This document shows, piece after piece, positions 11,134 to 25,859 of a stretch of DNA of 64,000 nucleotides. Below the pieces are notes generated by a model. The model had not been told where the DNA came from and did not search any database. It worked only from the letters and a program-made list of their open reading frames with translations. How positions within the stretch are numbered: the first letter of the stretch is position 1; each line of letters opens with the position of its first letter. The stretch is from Centrapalus pauciflorus. Its lineage: Eukaryota > Streptophyta > Magnoliopsida > Asterales > Asteraceae. The stretch lies in assembly GCA_020465985.1 (NCBI GenBank), contig JAANYP010004395.1, forward strand, positions 223,501 to 287,500, in the 5' to 3' direction. The translations under genes and the position numbers were made by a program.

Positions 11134-11883
11134 TAGGAGTCACTCGTTGATTTGGTTTTAATTTTATTTTTGCATTTAAGAATTTGATGTTTGGTTCATT
11201 GTAATAAATATAATTAGCGGATAAGAAATTAATTTTGAATAGTAATAAATATTTAGGTTTCTTTATAAATCTATTGTTTTAAAATTTTCAATAAATCAAA
11301 CCTCACTTTATTATAAATCTGATCATATTTTGTTATAAAAGTAAAAAACTAAAATAAAGTTAAAAAACAAATTTTATATCACATATAATAACTAACGTGT
11401 TAATTATTCATTTTACAGTGTGAAAACGATGTTAATCTTATTTTAAGTCAAGAGTTTGAGTTTTATTATGAATAAATAAATTCAAGAATAAAACATAAAA
11501 AACGTGTAGCTTTTAGAAAAATAATTATTAATAGTTTAATACCTCAATTGTTTATTTTTTACAGCTTGAAGAGGGGGAGGGGGACCCCAGTGTCCTTGGC
11601 CTAAAAAGCCTCTTTGTTCGTTTTTAGTGTTTTTCTTCTCTACAATCATCCGTGGCCCCACCCTGTAATAATTTCGTTTTAATTTTTTTTTTTTTATGTT
11701 ATAATTATTTTTTTTTTTTTTTAATTTTCAATAAACATCCTGTTTCTTACATTAATACGTCATTCCTACGTCCCTGTGACGATATAGGATTCCATTACCC
11801 GATCGGGCTACATATTTTTATTTCAATTGCTATAAAGTTTGGCATCTTTTATAATAAAATTATTAACATTATTTATAATATAA
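11134..11883. other. AT-rich intergenic sequence
   Basis: Contains T-rich runs and a short GC-richer segment at 11567-11670. No supported gene. Confidence 0.45.
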
Positions 11884-11925
11884 ACTAGTAATATTTACCG
11901 GCGCGATGCAGCCGGTCTAAAACAT
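11884..11925 (-). mobile_element. Helitron-like 3' terminus (minus orientation)
   Basis: Read on the minus strand, a GC-rich hairpin (accggc-...-gccggt) is followed by a short AT spacer and CTAG before a T. That is the Helitron 3' pattern also seen at 4195 and 49494. The body would extend rightwards, but no 5' end was identified. Confidence 0.45.
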
Positions 11926-12780
11926 TTTATTATAAAAATCACTGGTAAACTAGATATTAAAACTTGTTGCATATGTATCAGTAAATCTTATAGGTTTATA
12001 AGGCATTATAATAGAAAACGGTTATGTGATAAAAATATGTCACGTTAGCATGTCTAATGGACCTAATACTACTTGTCAATTCTAAAAATATTTTTTAAAA
12101 TACGATAAAAAGTGTTAGATATAGATGACTTCAACAGAAAATCTCTGTGTATAGGAAAATCTTGGAAAACCACAACGTATCGTTAGGAAAAGTGTAACAC
12201 ATCACGCGAAAAAGATTTCATCACACGGGAAAATTTGTACATCATGATCAATTGATGCATTACACGGTCAGTCCGAGTCGAACCACACTGCATCACACGA
12301 GAAGGATGGTGCATCACGATCATTTGATGCATCATGTGGCCGTTCCAGGTCAGGTCAATCCGACGGTCCAATTTAGTTTGGTTTTGACCGGTCCGTTCAA
12401 TCAAAATTGATTCATCATTTTATGTTTCTCTACAAAAATAAAATAATAAATTACTTAACTGGAAATTAAACCCCAAAACTGTAATTACGTAAATCAATGA
12501 TTTAACAATTAAGATACATATCACTTTGTTGCTAAATTTATTGATTTACTTTTTTTAATAAAAAACCAACTCTTTAATATATTAATTTACTAAAGATCGA
12601 ACCCAAGATCTCTAATTTCATAGATCAACATCAAATTTTATTCACTAGTTTTTTACGATGCATTAGTAAGTTTATATATTTAAAAGTAACTTTGTTATTA
12701 AAATTAGTGAATCAATAAATTTGATAATAAAAGATATTTAGCTCTATAGATAAAGCTTTTCCTTATGAAATAAAAGATTA
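11926..12780. other. Intergenic sequence with a gatgcatca-rich patch
   Basis: Between 12170 and 12410 there are repeated catcacacg, gatgcat and gtgcatcac motifs like those inside the family-H elements at 41 kb, but no clear TIRs. The rest is featureless AT-rich DNA. Confidence 0.4.
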
Positions 12781-13050
12781 CTAAGTAATTTAATATTTTA
12801 ATTTTGTGGAGAATGATAATTTTATTAACATTACAGAAATGATATATAAAATTCACACACAGTCACACATTCTAAGTGCACATCACTTTTTAGAAGTTAG
12901 GAGATGTAAATGTATGTGAAATTTACATATTATTTTTATAACGTTAATTAAAACATATTCATGGAAAAAAATTTTAAAATTTTCTTTAAGGGTAGTATCT
13001 TCTTTTGCGCTGCACATTGAGTGGTATCCTCTCGAACCATATTCTATATA
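12781..13050. mobile_element. Half of a family-D element
   Basis: The right half of family D is recognisable: ttcacacacagtcacac, the tgtaaatgtatgtgaaat motif, tgcgctgca, and the end ggtatcctctcgaacc followed by atattctatata. The left arm is missing. A Tourist-like MITE begins 4 bp beyond the end. Confidence 0.6.
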
Positions 13051-13054
13051 ATAA

Positions 13055-13370
13055 GGAGGCGTTTGGTTCGCAGATCTATTTCCTTTGGGATTTGCATTCG
13101 GTCAGAGGATTTGCATTATGCAGCATTTTTATTTATCGGTCTTTCGTTAAAGAATTTGCATTATCTTTTAGGAAAAATTTGTTAATCTGAAAAATGAAAG
13201 CTAACTGGGATTTAAAATCCTAAGAGGAGACTAAGTTTTTAAATGACAAAGAATAATGAGATTTAAGATATTCTGAAATTTTAAATCCTTACTGAAATCT
13301 GCAAATGAAATACAAGATTTTAAATGTAAATCATAGTGAATGGTAGAAAATTTCCGAACCAAACGGCTCC
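13055..13370. mobile_element. Tourist/PIF-like MITE, copy 2
   Basis: The left end ggaggcgtttggttcgcaga and the right end, reverse-complemented as ggagccgtttggttcgga, are flanked by TAA on both sides (13052-13054 and 13371-13373), the expected PIF/Harbinger target duplication. The interior is similar to copy 1 at 10818. Confidence 0.85.
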
Positions 13371-13373
13371 TAA

Positions 13374-14378
13374 GTTATTATATCTCTTTATTTTGTCTTT
13401 CCACGAACAATCAAACATGTGACACACCTCACATAACTTTATATCAAAGCAATCGTGTATCATGATTATGGTTGACATTAGGGCATGTTTATGTTTCCCC
13501 TCCCACCACCAGCTCTCCCGCCGCTCCCTTTTTTTTTTTTTTTTTTTCACCCCCAAGATTAATAAAGAAACACATCCATATTCTATTGTAAGAATTAATA
13601 TATTTCTTTTCTCGATTTTATGTTTATATAATCATTTTAAGGTTATGTATAAAAATTTGTATCTTTTTAAATTTTGTAAGATTTCTAAATGTCATATTAA
13701 TATAAGAAGGTAAAGTGATTTAAACATAGATTGATGTAAGTTATGTTTTAACGAAATTATAAAACGTGTATATTTATGCTTAAACTTTTTTTTTTTCTGA
13801 CCGGCAAGATTTTATTATTTTATACTAATAAGAATATATATACATGGTATTTAGAACATGTTCTGGTTACATAAAAATGACTTGCATCATTAACTTACCA
13901 ACCTAATCTAGTCTTGTTATACCAGGGGCGGATTTGTTGTTGTCTTAGGGTCAAGCGAACCCAATAATTAAACTTTCGTGTGTTATATATTGTCAAAAAC
14001 GTTTCGGTCCCCATTTTTATTTAAGGAACCGAGCTCTATTTAAAAAAAAAAAAAACCAAAGAACTTTGTTTTTGAGTGAATTGTTGATAAAATGAACATA
14101 ATATTTGAGCTATTTAAGACTTTTATAGTAATGTGATATTTTTTATGTTGACTCTTATAAATTTTATTTCTGGATTCATCATTGTTTGTTACTTTGTTAC
14201 ATCTATTTTTAATACATACAAAAAAAATTCACTTGTATTTCATCTACTAGCTTGTGAGATGATAGATAATTTACCTAGAAAACCATATCATTTCTTCATT
14301 TCTTACATTCCAAAGGAACCATAGCATAGTCAAGATCGATAACAAAAAAGTATCCTACCTTGTACCGGTTTGAATTCA
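13374..14378. other. Intergenic sequence with a degraded repeat end
   Basis: A 20-bp T run lies at about 13530. From 13922 (aggggcggatttg) to about 14095 there is a degraded repeat sharing gtgttatatattgt, gaaccgagctctatt and tttttgag motifs with 15395-15530. The family is not identified. No gene. Confidence 0.4.
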
Positions 14379-14670
14379 CACTACAAAAAAATGTCAGTTA
14401 ATGACACAAAAAAAAACCATCACTATATTATACCGTTAGTGTCACTTATGGATAAGAATATATAAAACTGCCTTTTACCTTGATTTTTTTAAAGTAGTGA
14501 CACAAAGATCTTGTTTCAAAAATACTTGAGACCTATATTCACGTACATTTTTATTCACTATATATTTATACTCACTCTGCTTTTACCCATTCTTTTTGTT
14601 GTGTAGGTAAAATATTTTGACACGTTTAGTGACATTTTTCATGTCACTAAATGACATTTTGTTTGTAGTG
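14379..14670. mobile_element. Mini CACTA element
   Basis: It begins CACTACAAAAAAATGTC and ends with the inverted form GACATTTTGTTTGTAGTG. These are CACTA (En/Spm) terminal repeats extended inward by ttaatgacac/gtcactaaatgac motifs. The subterminal regions carry further agtgaca and gtgtcac copies in both orientations. At 292 bp it has no coding capacity. A 3-bp target duplication is not convincing. Confidence 0.8.
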
Positions 14671-16690
14671 CATCCAAATTTTAGATTACATATTTTAAAC
14701 CATTTTGAGTTTTAAAAAAAGTAATTATTCTAAGCTTAATTGTCAATTTGTCATATAATAGATGTGGTTTTGTCTTGAATCATATTTTATAAATAAAATA
14801 TTAAGTTATTATTAGGTCAATTATATTCAACCAAATAGAATTAAAAGAAGTCAATTGGTGATGATTAGAATCGATTCTTTTCATTAATTATCTAATTAAG
14901 CATCATAGATAAAGTCCAACAAACTATGTCACGGACTCACGGGCCTAGCTTCATTGTATATGTCATTTATATGCGTGTGTATTAATAAATACAAAATAGC
15001 AAAGCTATGGACACACGTTAATACGACAAATTAATTTATAGCTAGTTTTACATAAGGTATAATCAAATGAGTAATTTTAATTTTACATTTTATTAAATTA
15101 AAAAAATTTATAAATAACTGAATTAATATTGAAAATGAAAGATATTTGAAATTAAGTAAATAGGGGCAAGCAAGTACAACTTCCAATCATGAATAAGGAG
15201 CATGGCAGTCGTAGACCACATGCAAGGATGAGTATGGCATATTTAGAAATTTTCTTTATCTGTGTTCTTTTTTAAATATATAAAAATAATAATTTACAAT
15301 TACGTATATCATGTGAAATTTATGAATATTATTTAAAATATCACACGTCGACAACAAAATTAATCGGTATCGGATGACACCCAGAGATTAATTCACATAT
15401 TAAGGGTTTCAATTAAGCGCGATAAATTTTTGTTTCATGTGTTATAAATTGTAAAAAGAACCGCGTTCTATTCGGCACAAAAAACACTAGAGAGTGCAGT
15501 TTTTGAGGAAATTGTTAATAAATTAGGCTTCTTGTGGGGGCTTTTTCCTTTTCTTACACTTTTGTAGTAGTGTGGTGATTTCTAAACTGACCCCAAAATT
15601 ATTTTTAAAAACCGACCCCTATAAAAAAGTAATTTCTATCGAAACGGGGGTAACATAGTGCTACCTCATTAATATTTTTAATATATTTATTGTTATTCAT
15701 ATTTTCAAAGTACATATTTAGCATAAAATAAATAATCTTAACAAACCAAAATTATATAGGTTAAGCTGGGTCAAATTTATTTAAAAAAATTGTACATTGA
15801 CAATATTAATTGAAATATGAAAAGAAGATAAGCTATTTATGCTAAAAACGAAAACTTTGTGCTAAAGGAGAGAGCTTTATACCAAAAATAATAACTTTAA
15901 GTGAAAAGTTTAAAACTTTAATAATGAAATTCAAAAGAAAGTGTTAGTGATCGATTGCATGAATGAAAATATAATATAGTTGTCTCTGGTCTCTCATGTC
16001 GTTTTATAGTTTTAATTTGAGGAAAATAAGTAAAAGTTACTAGAGAAATCTCATAATTTTCCGGAATCAAAATTTTCAACCCCAAACTAAAAGTTGATAC
16101 GAGCATTATATCCATTTGGCCGGCCACAATGTGACGACGAACCAGATCAGCCTTAGCATTTAAATGTTTCTAGTTTCACAACATTGCGCAGTTTTGACTC
16201 CGATCCAAATGTAATAGTTAATAATTAATTAAGCTACTAAAATAACATCCTTTTAACTATTAATTATGATGCTACTATACGTATACATCCGGTGCTTCCA
16301 TCCATCTCAACAATAGGCTTCCATCCATCTCAACAATAGGCTCATGTAGTCTATTAATTAAACCAAACTTGCTAGCCTTGTCTTCATATAACCCATTGTC
16401 GTGGGTGTCCTATCTTCATGCATTCTTAATCCATTCGTTTTGTTTTCTCAATAGCCTATCACACACACACACACATATAGAATATGGTTTAATATAGTAC
16501 CAGTAATTATACAACATACCAGAAGATACAGTGGCGTAGCCAGGATTCTACTCTTGGGGGTGCCAAATAAATAATTATAAATCAATAGGTTTTAAAAAAC
16601 CTAAATATGTAACAAAATAAGATTGTTACAATTTTGTTTTTTAGAATATCTTAAAATCATTTAAAATAAATGTTACGAGACATTTGGCTC
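14671..16690. other. AT-rich intergenic sequence with minor repeats
   Basis: Includes the degraded repeat at 15395-15530 related to 13922-14095, and an exact 23-bp tandem duplication (16295-16317 and 16318-16340, unit starting cttccatccatctcaac). A cagtggcgtagccaggatt repeat terminus lies at 16530-16562. No gene recognised. Confidence 0.4.
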
Positions 16691-17014
16691 GCGAATTTCT
16701 TGGGATTCACTGTGATTTTAAATCTCAATTAACGTTATAAAGATGATATGTACTTTTTTAAAATAAATTGTCCATCTTATTTACGAATTTATGCATATGA
16801 CAAAATTTGTGTATTTAGTGTATAATTTAGTGAATTTAAGTTTAAATTAAAGATAATTTTAATGTTAGATTATCATATTTATTAATGTTGAATACCAATA
16901 ATGATTTTAAATTATAAATTTAATTTTTAAATTTGTGCATTTGATGTACAAATTTTTGTATTTTGGAGTGGTTCTCACGTTCTTACGAAATTGAGTGGTT
17001 ATTACCGGAACCCA

Positions 17015-17018
<4 letters not shown>
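16691..17018. mobile_element. Family-A element, left-truncated (A2)
   Basis: The right part matches A3 at 54300-54499: tttgtgcatttgatgtacaa, ggagtggttctcacgttctt and the end accggaacccaaccct directly against (TA)n. The left terminus is missing. Confidence 0.65.

Positions 17019-17111
<93 letters not shown>
17019..17111. repeat. (TA)n microsatellite, about 46 units
   Basis: Pure TA run between A2 and E1. Confidence 0.97.
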
Positions 17112-17113
<2 letters not shown>

Positions 17114-17851
17114 GTCGGGATCAATGGGGTACCATATTAGACTGGGGAACCGGAGTCCACCAATGTTTGGTTACAAGTACAGAAGGGTAATATAGTCAAT
17201 TATGTTTTATTTTAATTAATAGATGATATTTAATGATTTTGTAAATCCCTTAATTGTAGGGATTTGATACTCTTACCTACTATAAAGAACTTATCGACCA
17301 TGTTCTATAAGGGTATCGAACATGTGCAATATATTGGTGATTGCATTTAAAATCATATTGAAGAATTTGAACATGTGCAGCAAGGGAATATATAGGGATA
17401 AAACACATTAAACATGTGCAGTGTTCAACATTTGCAATATACGTGTGTAGTATTGAACATGTGTAGTATTGAACATGTGCAGTATTGAACATGTGCAGTA
17501 TTGAACATGTGCATTTAAAACCATATTGAAAAATTTGAACATGTGCAGTATAAGAAGACAATGGTAAAACTCGACTTTGAAGGGGACGGCAACAAGAAAT
17601 AAATATCAATGGAAGGTTATCGCTAAAATAGGCAACAAAACTATTAACTGCAAATGAGATATTCTTGGGATATAGAGAATATTTTATTCTCATTTAAATA
17701 TTTTTCATACCCATTTACCCCTCAAATTAAATGATGTGGGATTCAATTTTCAACAGAATTTTATATATTAATTAATAATTTCAGTGATAAATGATTGGCT
17801 GTAAACGGTACCCCGGTACCCCAGTCTAACATGGTACTCCATTGATCTTGA

Positions 17852-17853
<2 letters not shown>
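17112..17853. mobile_element. Family-E TIR element (E1)
   Basis: The left arm carries ggatcaatggggtaccat and actggggaacc; the right arm carries the inverted ggtaccccagtctaac and ggtactccattgatc. It is bounded by (TA)n on both sides. Inside are about five copies of a 16-bp unit (agtattgaacatgtgc) at 17440-17560. E2 (18937-19682) is a second, inverted copy. The 137-codon minus-strand ORF over 17280-17693 comes from the reiterated unit and is not a credible gene. Confidence 0.8.

Positions 17854-17923
<70 letters not shown>
17854..17923. repeat. (TA)n microsatellite
   Basis: Pure TA run between E1 and B2. Confidence 0.97.

Positions 17924-19682
<1,759 letters not shown>

Positions 19683-19776
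<94 letters not shown>
19683..19776. repeat. (TA)n microsatellite, about 47 units
   Basis: Pure TA run on the right side of E2. Confidence 0.97.
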
Positions 19777-19779
<3 letters not shown>

Positions 19780-20887
19780 CAAACTCATCAAAACCATCAT
19801 GAAGAATGCATTACAGAGACATATGTGTACTTGTTTTAATTAAACCATAAAAATGCACGTACACATAAAATATACTGATTAGATATTATCAGGCCATGCA
19901 TATATGCATGTGTCAATTTTTTTTTTTTGTCTATTGTCATTCCTACTCGACAGGGTGTGCAAAATAACCGAAACCAAATAATCCCTCTCCATCGAAGCTT
20001 AAACGGATTATTCAGTTCGGTTTATACTAGTCTCGGTTTTGTTATTCATTTAAAGCCAAACTGTTTAAGCGATTTGGTTCAATGTTTGGTTTGAAAATAT
20101 ATCACATTCAGTTTTATCTGTATAATTTTAGGCTTTTTATTTTGTTTTTATTTTGAATTTTGATTAGGCTTTTACAGCCAGTGATTCTTCTCTTCTCCTC
20201 ATTCATGATTTCATGCTTTCACGCTTCTCTATCTCATTCTGTCGTCATTCACACTTCGTCATCTTTCATTTGTCTCAACTGTTATCTTTAAGATTTTCAT
20301 TTGTCTCAACTGAATTAGAGATTTGTGTAAAAAAAATTATTGAGTTTGATATGTAATTTTGTTTGTGAAAGATAAGGTTAATTTGTTTTAGTGTTTTAAT
20401 AACTAGATTGAACTATATTTTATGAACTTTATGAATAGAGGAGTTTAAAGTTTATACATTTAATTTTAATATAAGAACGTATTTATTATTATTCTTTTCT
20501 TAAACTTCACATGTTTGTTTGAAAAATAAAATTATGCTTATCCTAAATATACAAGAAATAAAATTAAGTTTAAGTTGAAAATTAGTTATAATTAAGTTTC
20601 ATCGATATAAATAAGTGCTGTCTCATATAAAGTGAAATGTCCCATATCAATTGGGATAAGGAAACTTTATAGTTATATAACATTGTAAATTTTGAAATAA
20701 ATATTTGTCTTTGATAAGCTAAATTAATCCCGTATTTATGTATTATTATTATTATTATTATTATTTTTGCAATTAACTTTTACTACTTGTGGATAGTTTT
20801 AAATTCATATCTTTAACCGGTAAATAAAAATAAATGTTCATACATTATTGGGTCCATAACCTAATAATAATAATATATAGAAACGTT
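19777..20887. other. Intergenic sequence with a truncated hAT-like end
   Basis: At about 19953 cagggtgtgcaaaataaccg starts a hAT-type terminus with ggttt/aaacc motif iterations to about 20110. No matching right end was found. An ATT trinucleotide run lies at about 20745-20765. The rest is featureless. Confidence 0.4.
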
Positions 20888-21279
20888 ACGGTTTGTTTGG
20901 TGCATACTAATGAGAATTTATTAAGCTTATGCTTTTTAAAAACTTTAACTAACTTTTATCCATAATTTGCATTTGAATAAAAAAAATTTATAGGATTTTA
21001 TTAAAATCATAAACATTAAACTACAAACTATTTCAAGTAGCTTAAACTTATCAAAACTAAAATTACCAAAATAACCTTAACTATTATAATCTTAATTTGG
21101 TTTATTATTTATATGTGCTTTTATTTTATTTTATATTTTTCAGTTTTAGCTTTAACTCAAACTCCAGTTATTTTACTAAACATAATCATTAATCAAAACG
21201 CTAGTTACTAGCTCCAACTCCAGCAGTTACTTCAGCTACAAACTTCAGTTTCAACTAGTATTTACCAAACATACCTAAG
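20888..21279. mobile_element. Possible MITE with short TIRs
   Basis: The left end ggtttgtttggtgcatacta and the right end, reverse-complemented as ggtatgtttggtaaatacta, are similar over about 20 bp. The interior is AT-rich with aactccag motifs. No clear target duplication. Confidence 0.5.
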
Positions 21280-22088
21280 TCAAAAGATTTAATGTGATTA
21301 GTCATTGGGTCATTCCAAGTAATTATACAGATCATGAATTAAACACCAAAATCAGATTCATGACTTACAACTACGTACCATTTTTGATAGTTTGATATAA
21401 AAATAGCATATTTTTCAAAACCAAGAGTAACGGTTACCAATCTGAACATTTTAAACATAAAAACTAAAAAGTAAACCTGAACAAGAAACAAAAATATTGT
21501 CCAACCAATCTTTGTTTATCCCTTATCTACGAGAAAATGATAAAAATTATCTTTGTGAACTGAACAATATAGATAGTGTTAAAGTTCTGTAAGAAAAAGG
21601 TATTAAAAACATTACAATAATATAAAACAACTTGTAAGAAAATGATGTGAGTGTATTTCTTTTTATATAAATAAAATAAAGAGAATTATAATTCCATACA
21701 TTGACCTATTGATTAATGGATCATAGTCAAAAGGAAAATGAGATAAGTACACGACTAATCATTCAAGCTTGTAGTTGTAGTAGGTGGTGCATCAAAGTTT
21801 GTTGGTTACCTCCAATTTAATCCAACTACATCGGTTACGTTTGACTTTTTGATTCAAACTATCATTGACTTCATTGACTTGAAGTAAACGTTGACTTTAT
21901 GGTATTTAATCTATATCACCTTTGGATTTATATTATTTAACCTAATTGTGAACTAGTGACAACCATGTTCCATATTTTGATAAAATATGGTGGGGGTTTT
22001 TTCCCCAGGATGTGCATTTCTTGAAACGTTATAAATCCTACGTAACTATTTGTGAATATTTTTTCACTCGTTGTGCTTGTAATAATAA
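21280..22088. other. AT-rich intergenic sequence
   Basis: No gene or repeat with boundaries is recognised. Several ttgacttt motifs lie around 21840-21900. Confidence 0.4.
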
Positions 22089-22097
22089 TAAAATATA

Positions 22098-23057
22098 GGG
22101 GAAATTGCGCAAAAAACCTCTAAGTTGGATCATTTTTGCGATTAAAACCCCCAACCATTTTTCATTGCACAAAAAACCTCCAACCGGTTAAAACTTTGTA
22201 AATTTGGGTTTTTTTCAAAAAATCTGACTTGCAACCGGTTTAGCCGGTTGCAACTTGATGACGTGTACACATTTTAAATAGATTTTTGCGTAAAAAACCC
22301 CAAACTTGTTTAGTTTTTTCAATTAAAACCCCAAATCAATTTTCATTTGATAAAAACCCTCCAACTAACAAAGATAATTAAAATTGAGTCTTTACTGATT
22401 GCATTTTAATGACATGAACATTTATTAAAATTTTATTTATTAAACATAAAATTTGTTTCCCAATGAAACCTCCACCCTCTAGGCTAGCGAACCTCACTGC
22501 TCTAGCTGATCATATTAAGAAGTTAAAATGGAACATAAATAAATGAAATTGAACATAAAGTTGAAGCTAAAAATGCAACTCGTGAACACAAAATGGAATT
22601 GATTCCATCGGCACAATTGAAGTTAAAATTCAAAATTAAACGGCAAAAGTTAATCGAACATACATACATAAAATAAACAACACTGAACATAAAGAGGAGA
22701 TACAGTAATCGGAGTTGTCGGAGGTAGAGAAGAAGAGAAAAGGTAAATATTATTGTTGGTTAGAGATGAAAAAAAAATAATTAAGGGTTTTAATCGAAAA
22801 AGTCACCAATTTCGAGGTTTTTTATGCAAAAATTCAGTTTAAGAATTATATATGTAGTGCCACGTAGGCGCCACGTAAGTCGGGTTTGCCATGAGGACGC
22901 CACGTGTCTGCCATGTAAGCATATCAACCTATTATAACCGGTAATGTCCTAATTTCAAAAGATTTTACCGGTTAGAGGTTTTTTGTGCAACAAAAAATGG
23001 TTAGGGGTTTTAATCACAAAAATGGTCCAACTTTAAGGTTTTTTACGCAATTATCCC
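22098..23057. mobile_element. Mutator-like non-autonomous element, perfect 9-bp TSD
   Basis: Flanks 22089-22097 and 23058-23066 are both taaaatata. TIRs of roughly 100 bp start ggggaaattgcgcaaaaaac and, on the other strand, gggataattgcgtaaaaaac. They share inner blocks such as tgcgattaaaaccccc and gcacaaaaaacctccaaccg. A second, inner, weaker pair of similar blocks (about 22285-22370 and 22785-22850) suggests an internal duplication or nested copy. No transposase ORF. The 960-bp length and 9-bp TSD fit Mutator-like MITEs. Confidence 0.9.
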
Positions 23058-23278
23058 TAAAATATAAAGGACTAATTAATGGACTGAATATTTATAAAAT
23101 ACAAAGGCCTAATTAACTGATTGAATATTTATAATATCACTGTATGCTTATTTGGGCTTGAAATCATGTCTAAGTAGTCCGGGCTAAAATGCTTCATTTT
23201 ATGTAGTCTAAATAAGGCCTCTCTATAAGGCCCCAATTGGACAATTGGTATCTAATAATTTTAAAAAGTGGCCATAAG

Positions 23279-23690
23279 TAGGAATGGCAACGGGGCGGGG
23301 ATTGGTCCCCCTGTCCCCACCCCATTCGTCATCGGGTTTCTTATCGGGGATCCCATCGGGTCCCCACGGGTTTCGGGTTCCCATTGGGTACCCAATAAGA
23401 CTCTATTCTCCGCTTGTTTTTTTGTTTCCCATTTACATATACAAACCCGAACCTAAAATCCGTCTAAAAAATTAAATTTAATAAATTTTCTAACGACATC
23501 AAATATATTTTTAACAATAAAAGATGAAAATTTATATGAAATTTAACCAAATGAAAGTAAAACAACACGCTTGCATTATTAAAAATAAAGATTAACGATA
23601 CAATTACATTAACAACCAAAATTACATAGATATTAATGATAGGTTATTATATATTTATAACATAGTTAAAGAAAAAAGGTATATATACAT

Positions 23691-23748
<58 letters not shown>

Positions 23749-23891
23749 ATAATATAAATACTATCGGGGCAGGGCAGGGATTGGTCCCCCCATCCCCGAC
23801 TCGTTTCCAATAAAATCCCCGATAAGATCCCCGAATTCGTCCCGAAAAGTTCGGGTTTCCCCATCGGGTTCGGGGGTTTTTGCCATCCCTA
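23279..23891. mobile_element. hAT-like element with GC-rich subterminal blocks
   Basis: The left end taggaatggcaacggggcgg and the right end, reverse-complemented as tagggatggcaaaaaccccc, are TIRs. Flanks gccataag (23271-23278) and cccatatg (23892-23899) match at 6 of 8 bases, consistent with an old 8-bp hAT duplication. Subterminal blocks are strikingly G/C-rich (gggtcccc, cggggatc) inside an AT-rich core. An (AC)n(TA)n microsatellite at 23688-23744 lies near the middle. ORFs of 62-76 codons here are low-complexity. Confidence 0.7.
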
Positions 23892-23899
23892 CCCATATG

Positions 23900-25859
23900 A
23901 AGTTAAGAACGATTAACAATTTATAAAATAATATAATCATTTTTTATTCCATTCATCAATAATAAAGTTCGACCAATTCTACAATTGCATGTTTTACTTG
24001 ATATATTATTACAATATATAAACTTGAAAACACTAGAATAACTCAACATCAATTTCTGAAAACTAGCAATATAATTAGAAATATAACTTGCCAGTATAAT
24101 TTTTTGAAAACCAAAACCAGCATAAAATTTGTAGATCATTGCTAAAATAAAGGATGTCGTAAATATTTGACGGCAACCTTTTATCTGTCAAATTGCAAAA
24201 GAAAATATCAAATTGAATAGTTTGCAACAAAAAATGGTTGTTTTGTTAAAAAAATTAAAAGGGCTAATTTATAAACTTCATCAATACAGGGGTGTACGAG
24301 AGGATACCTCAAGCTGGAAAAACAATTTAGGATACGTTAATTATATGATTGTATTTTGAATTGTTGCTTAGAAAGTGCAAGAAAAGGCTGGATCAAGAAA
24401 AAGGGGTACTACGAGCCCTCTACCCCACACATCTAACCAGTTCGCGTGGTTCACCGGTTCCACCGATTAGACCCTTAGAGTGATTCAGTCGATAGAGAGG
24501 TGCGCTTGAAGTGGGGGGTGTGCTGTCCCTATTGGGCTGGGCCCTTCCCCAATCAGTCCCATTGATGATATTTTTGTTTTTAACGGCAGAATAGACACCC
24601 TCTATTCCTGCTCCCAAATCTATATGGAGTAGAAGTCCACGTAATGTGAGAATGTTACTATGTGTTAGAAATTTCAATGTGAGAAGAGTGGGAAGAAAAA
24701 CCAAGTATGAGAAAGCTTATAACAACTCATATCGGTTGTTATAAATGACAAATGATTAAAACTAAGCAAGAAGTAATAGAAACTTTAGGAATTATGGATG
24801 CAGAGATCCTCCTCTGGGTTTGGATTATTTGTTCTAGATCGTTCTGACACAAGATCCGATGAAAGTTCATATAGCATTTTGTAGTAGAAAAATCATCATA
24901 TGCATCTACAAATGTAGCATCTGAAATAATATAATTATCAAATTAGATCATATGCATAAAACTGGTTGGTCCCTTTTAATGAGACGTGGTAACATAATAC
25001 TATAATAGGGTGAGATTACTATATTTTTAGGTTTTGGTATGGATGTTTTCAAGTTTAAAGTCAATTTCTTTATGTTGTGTTCTTATTTTCTTTTTCTAAT
25101 TAGTTTTATTTTAATATTTATGGTTGATAACTATTTTTTCATAACATTCTTATAAGTTATAACATACTAGAGAGAACTTAAATTGGTTATTTTTATATTT
25201 TGATTGTTCATACTAACTTCGTCTTTTTGTTAAACCCTTTTGGAATAATTCTATTTTTATTTCGGCTCATTCCACATCAACTTAGTTTTATTCGATCTGT
25301 TTGGATCAGGCCCTAGGCCAATTCCGAGTCAAATTGTCAAACTTTGCAATAACCAACAAAAAGTACGTTTGAAGTCAAGCTCCATTATGCTTTTTATTCT
25401 TTAAGCACTACTTAAAGTCCTATATATCTTCATGGTGAACTAGTCGCTCAAGGTCTTCAATATAATGAAGACTTTATTTGCATCTCATGATGAAAAATTT
25501 GATTTTAGGAAATATATTCTTAAAATGATTCTATTCTCATCTTTATAACAAATCAAAGTCAAAAGTTTCTATTACACGAACCCAACACACACACACACAC
25601 ACACGTACAAATTTGGTTTATGATATACGGTCCTGTAAACTTCAACGTATTATTTATAAAGACTGATTACACATCTTTAAGTTTTAACAAACTATTTTTT
25701 AAAACATTACGTTTAAATACAGTCCACAAAACCGGCCCATTGTGTGGCCCATATCATAGTCTTGTGCATTGAGGCCTGTCACCATCAATTGTATAATTCA
25801 AGATCGTATGATTCATACCCATGTTCCAAAAACTTCATAAATACTTACTCCATAAAGAT
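23900..25859. other. Intergenic sequence with a GC-rich patch of unknown origin
   Basis: 24395-24615 is unusually GC-rich (for example tgggctgggcccttcccc) and may be a transposon fragment or a tRNA-derived/LTR remnant, but no diagnostic motif was found. A 94-codon minus-strand ORF over it has no recognisable domain. An (AC)n tract lies at about 25586-25605. The remainder is AT-rich and featureless. Confidence 0.4.

Noticed and set aside
16530..16562. cagtggcgtagccaggatt-type terminus (similar aggggcggat motifs at 13922 and 43079)
   Set aside because: These look like ends of dispersed repeats, but no second end or duplication could be paired with them, so no element was called.
17280..17693. 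137-codon minus-strand ORF with CSILHMFNTAHVQ repeats
   Set aside because: Product of the 16-bp tandem unit inside element E1; the paralogous E2 has no matching frame.
24420..24704. 94-codon minus-strand ORF in the GC-rich patch
   Set aside because: No recognisable domain, and the GC-rich sequence looks like a repeat fragment. Left as unassigned intergenic DNA.
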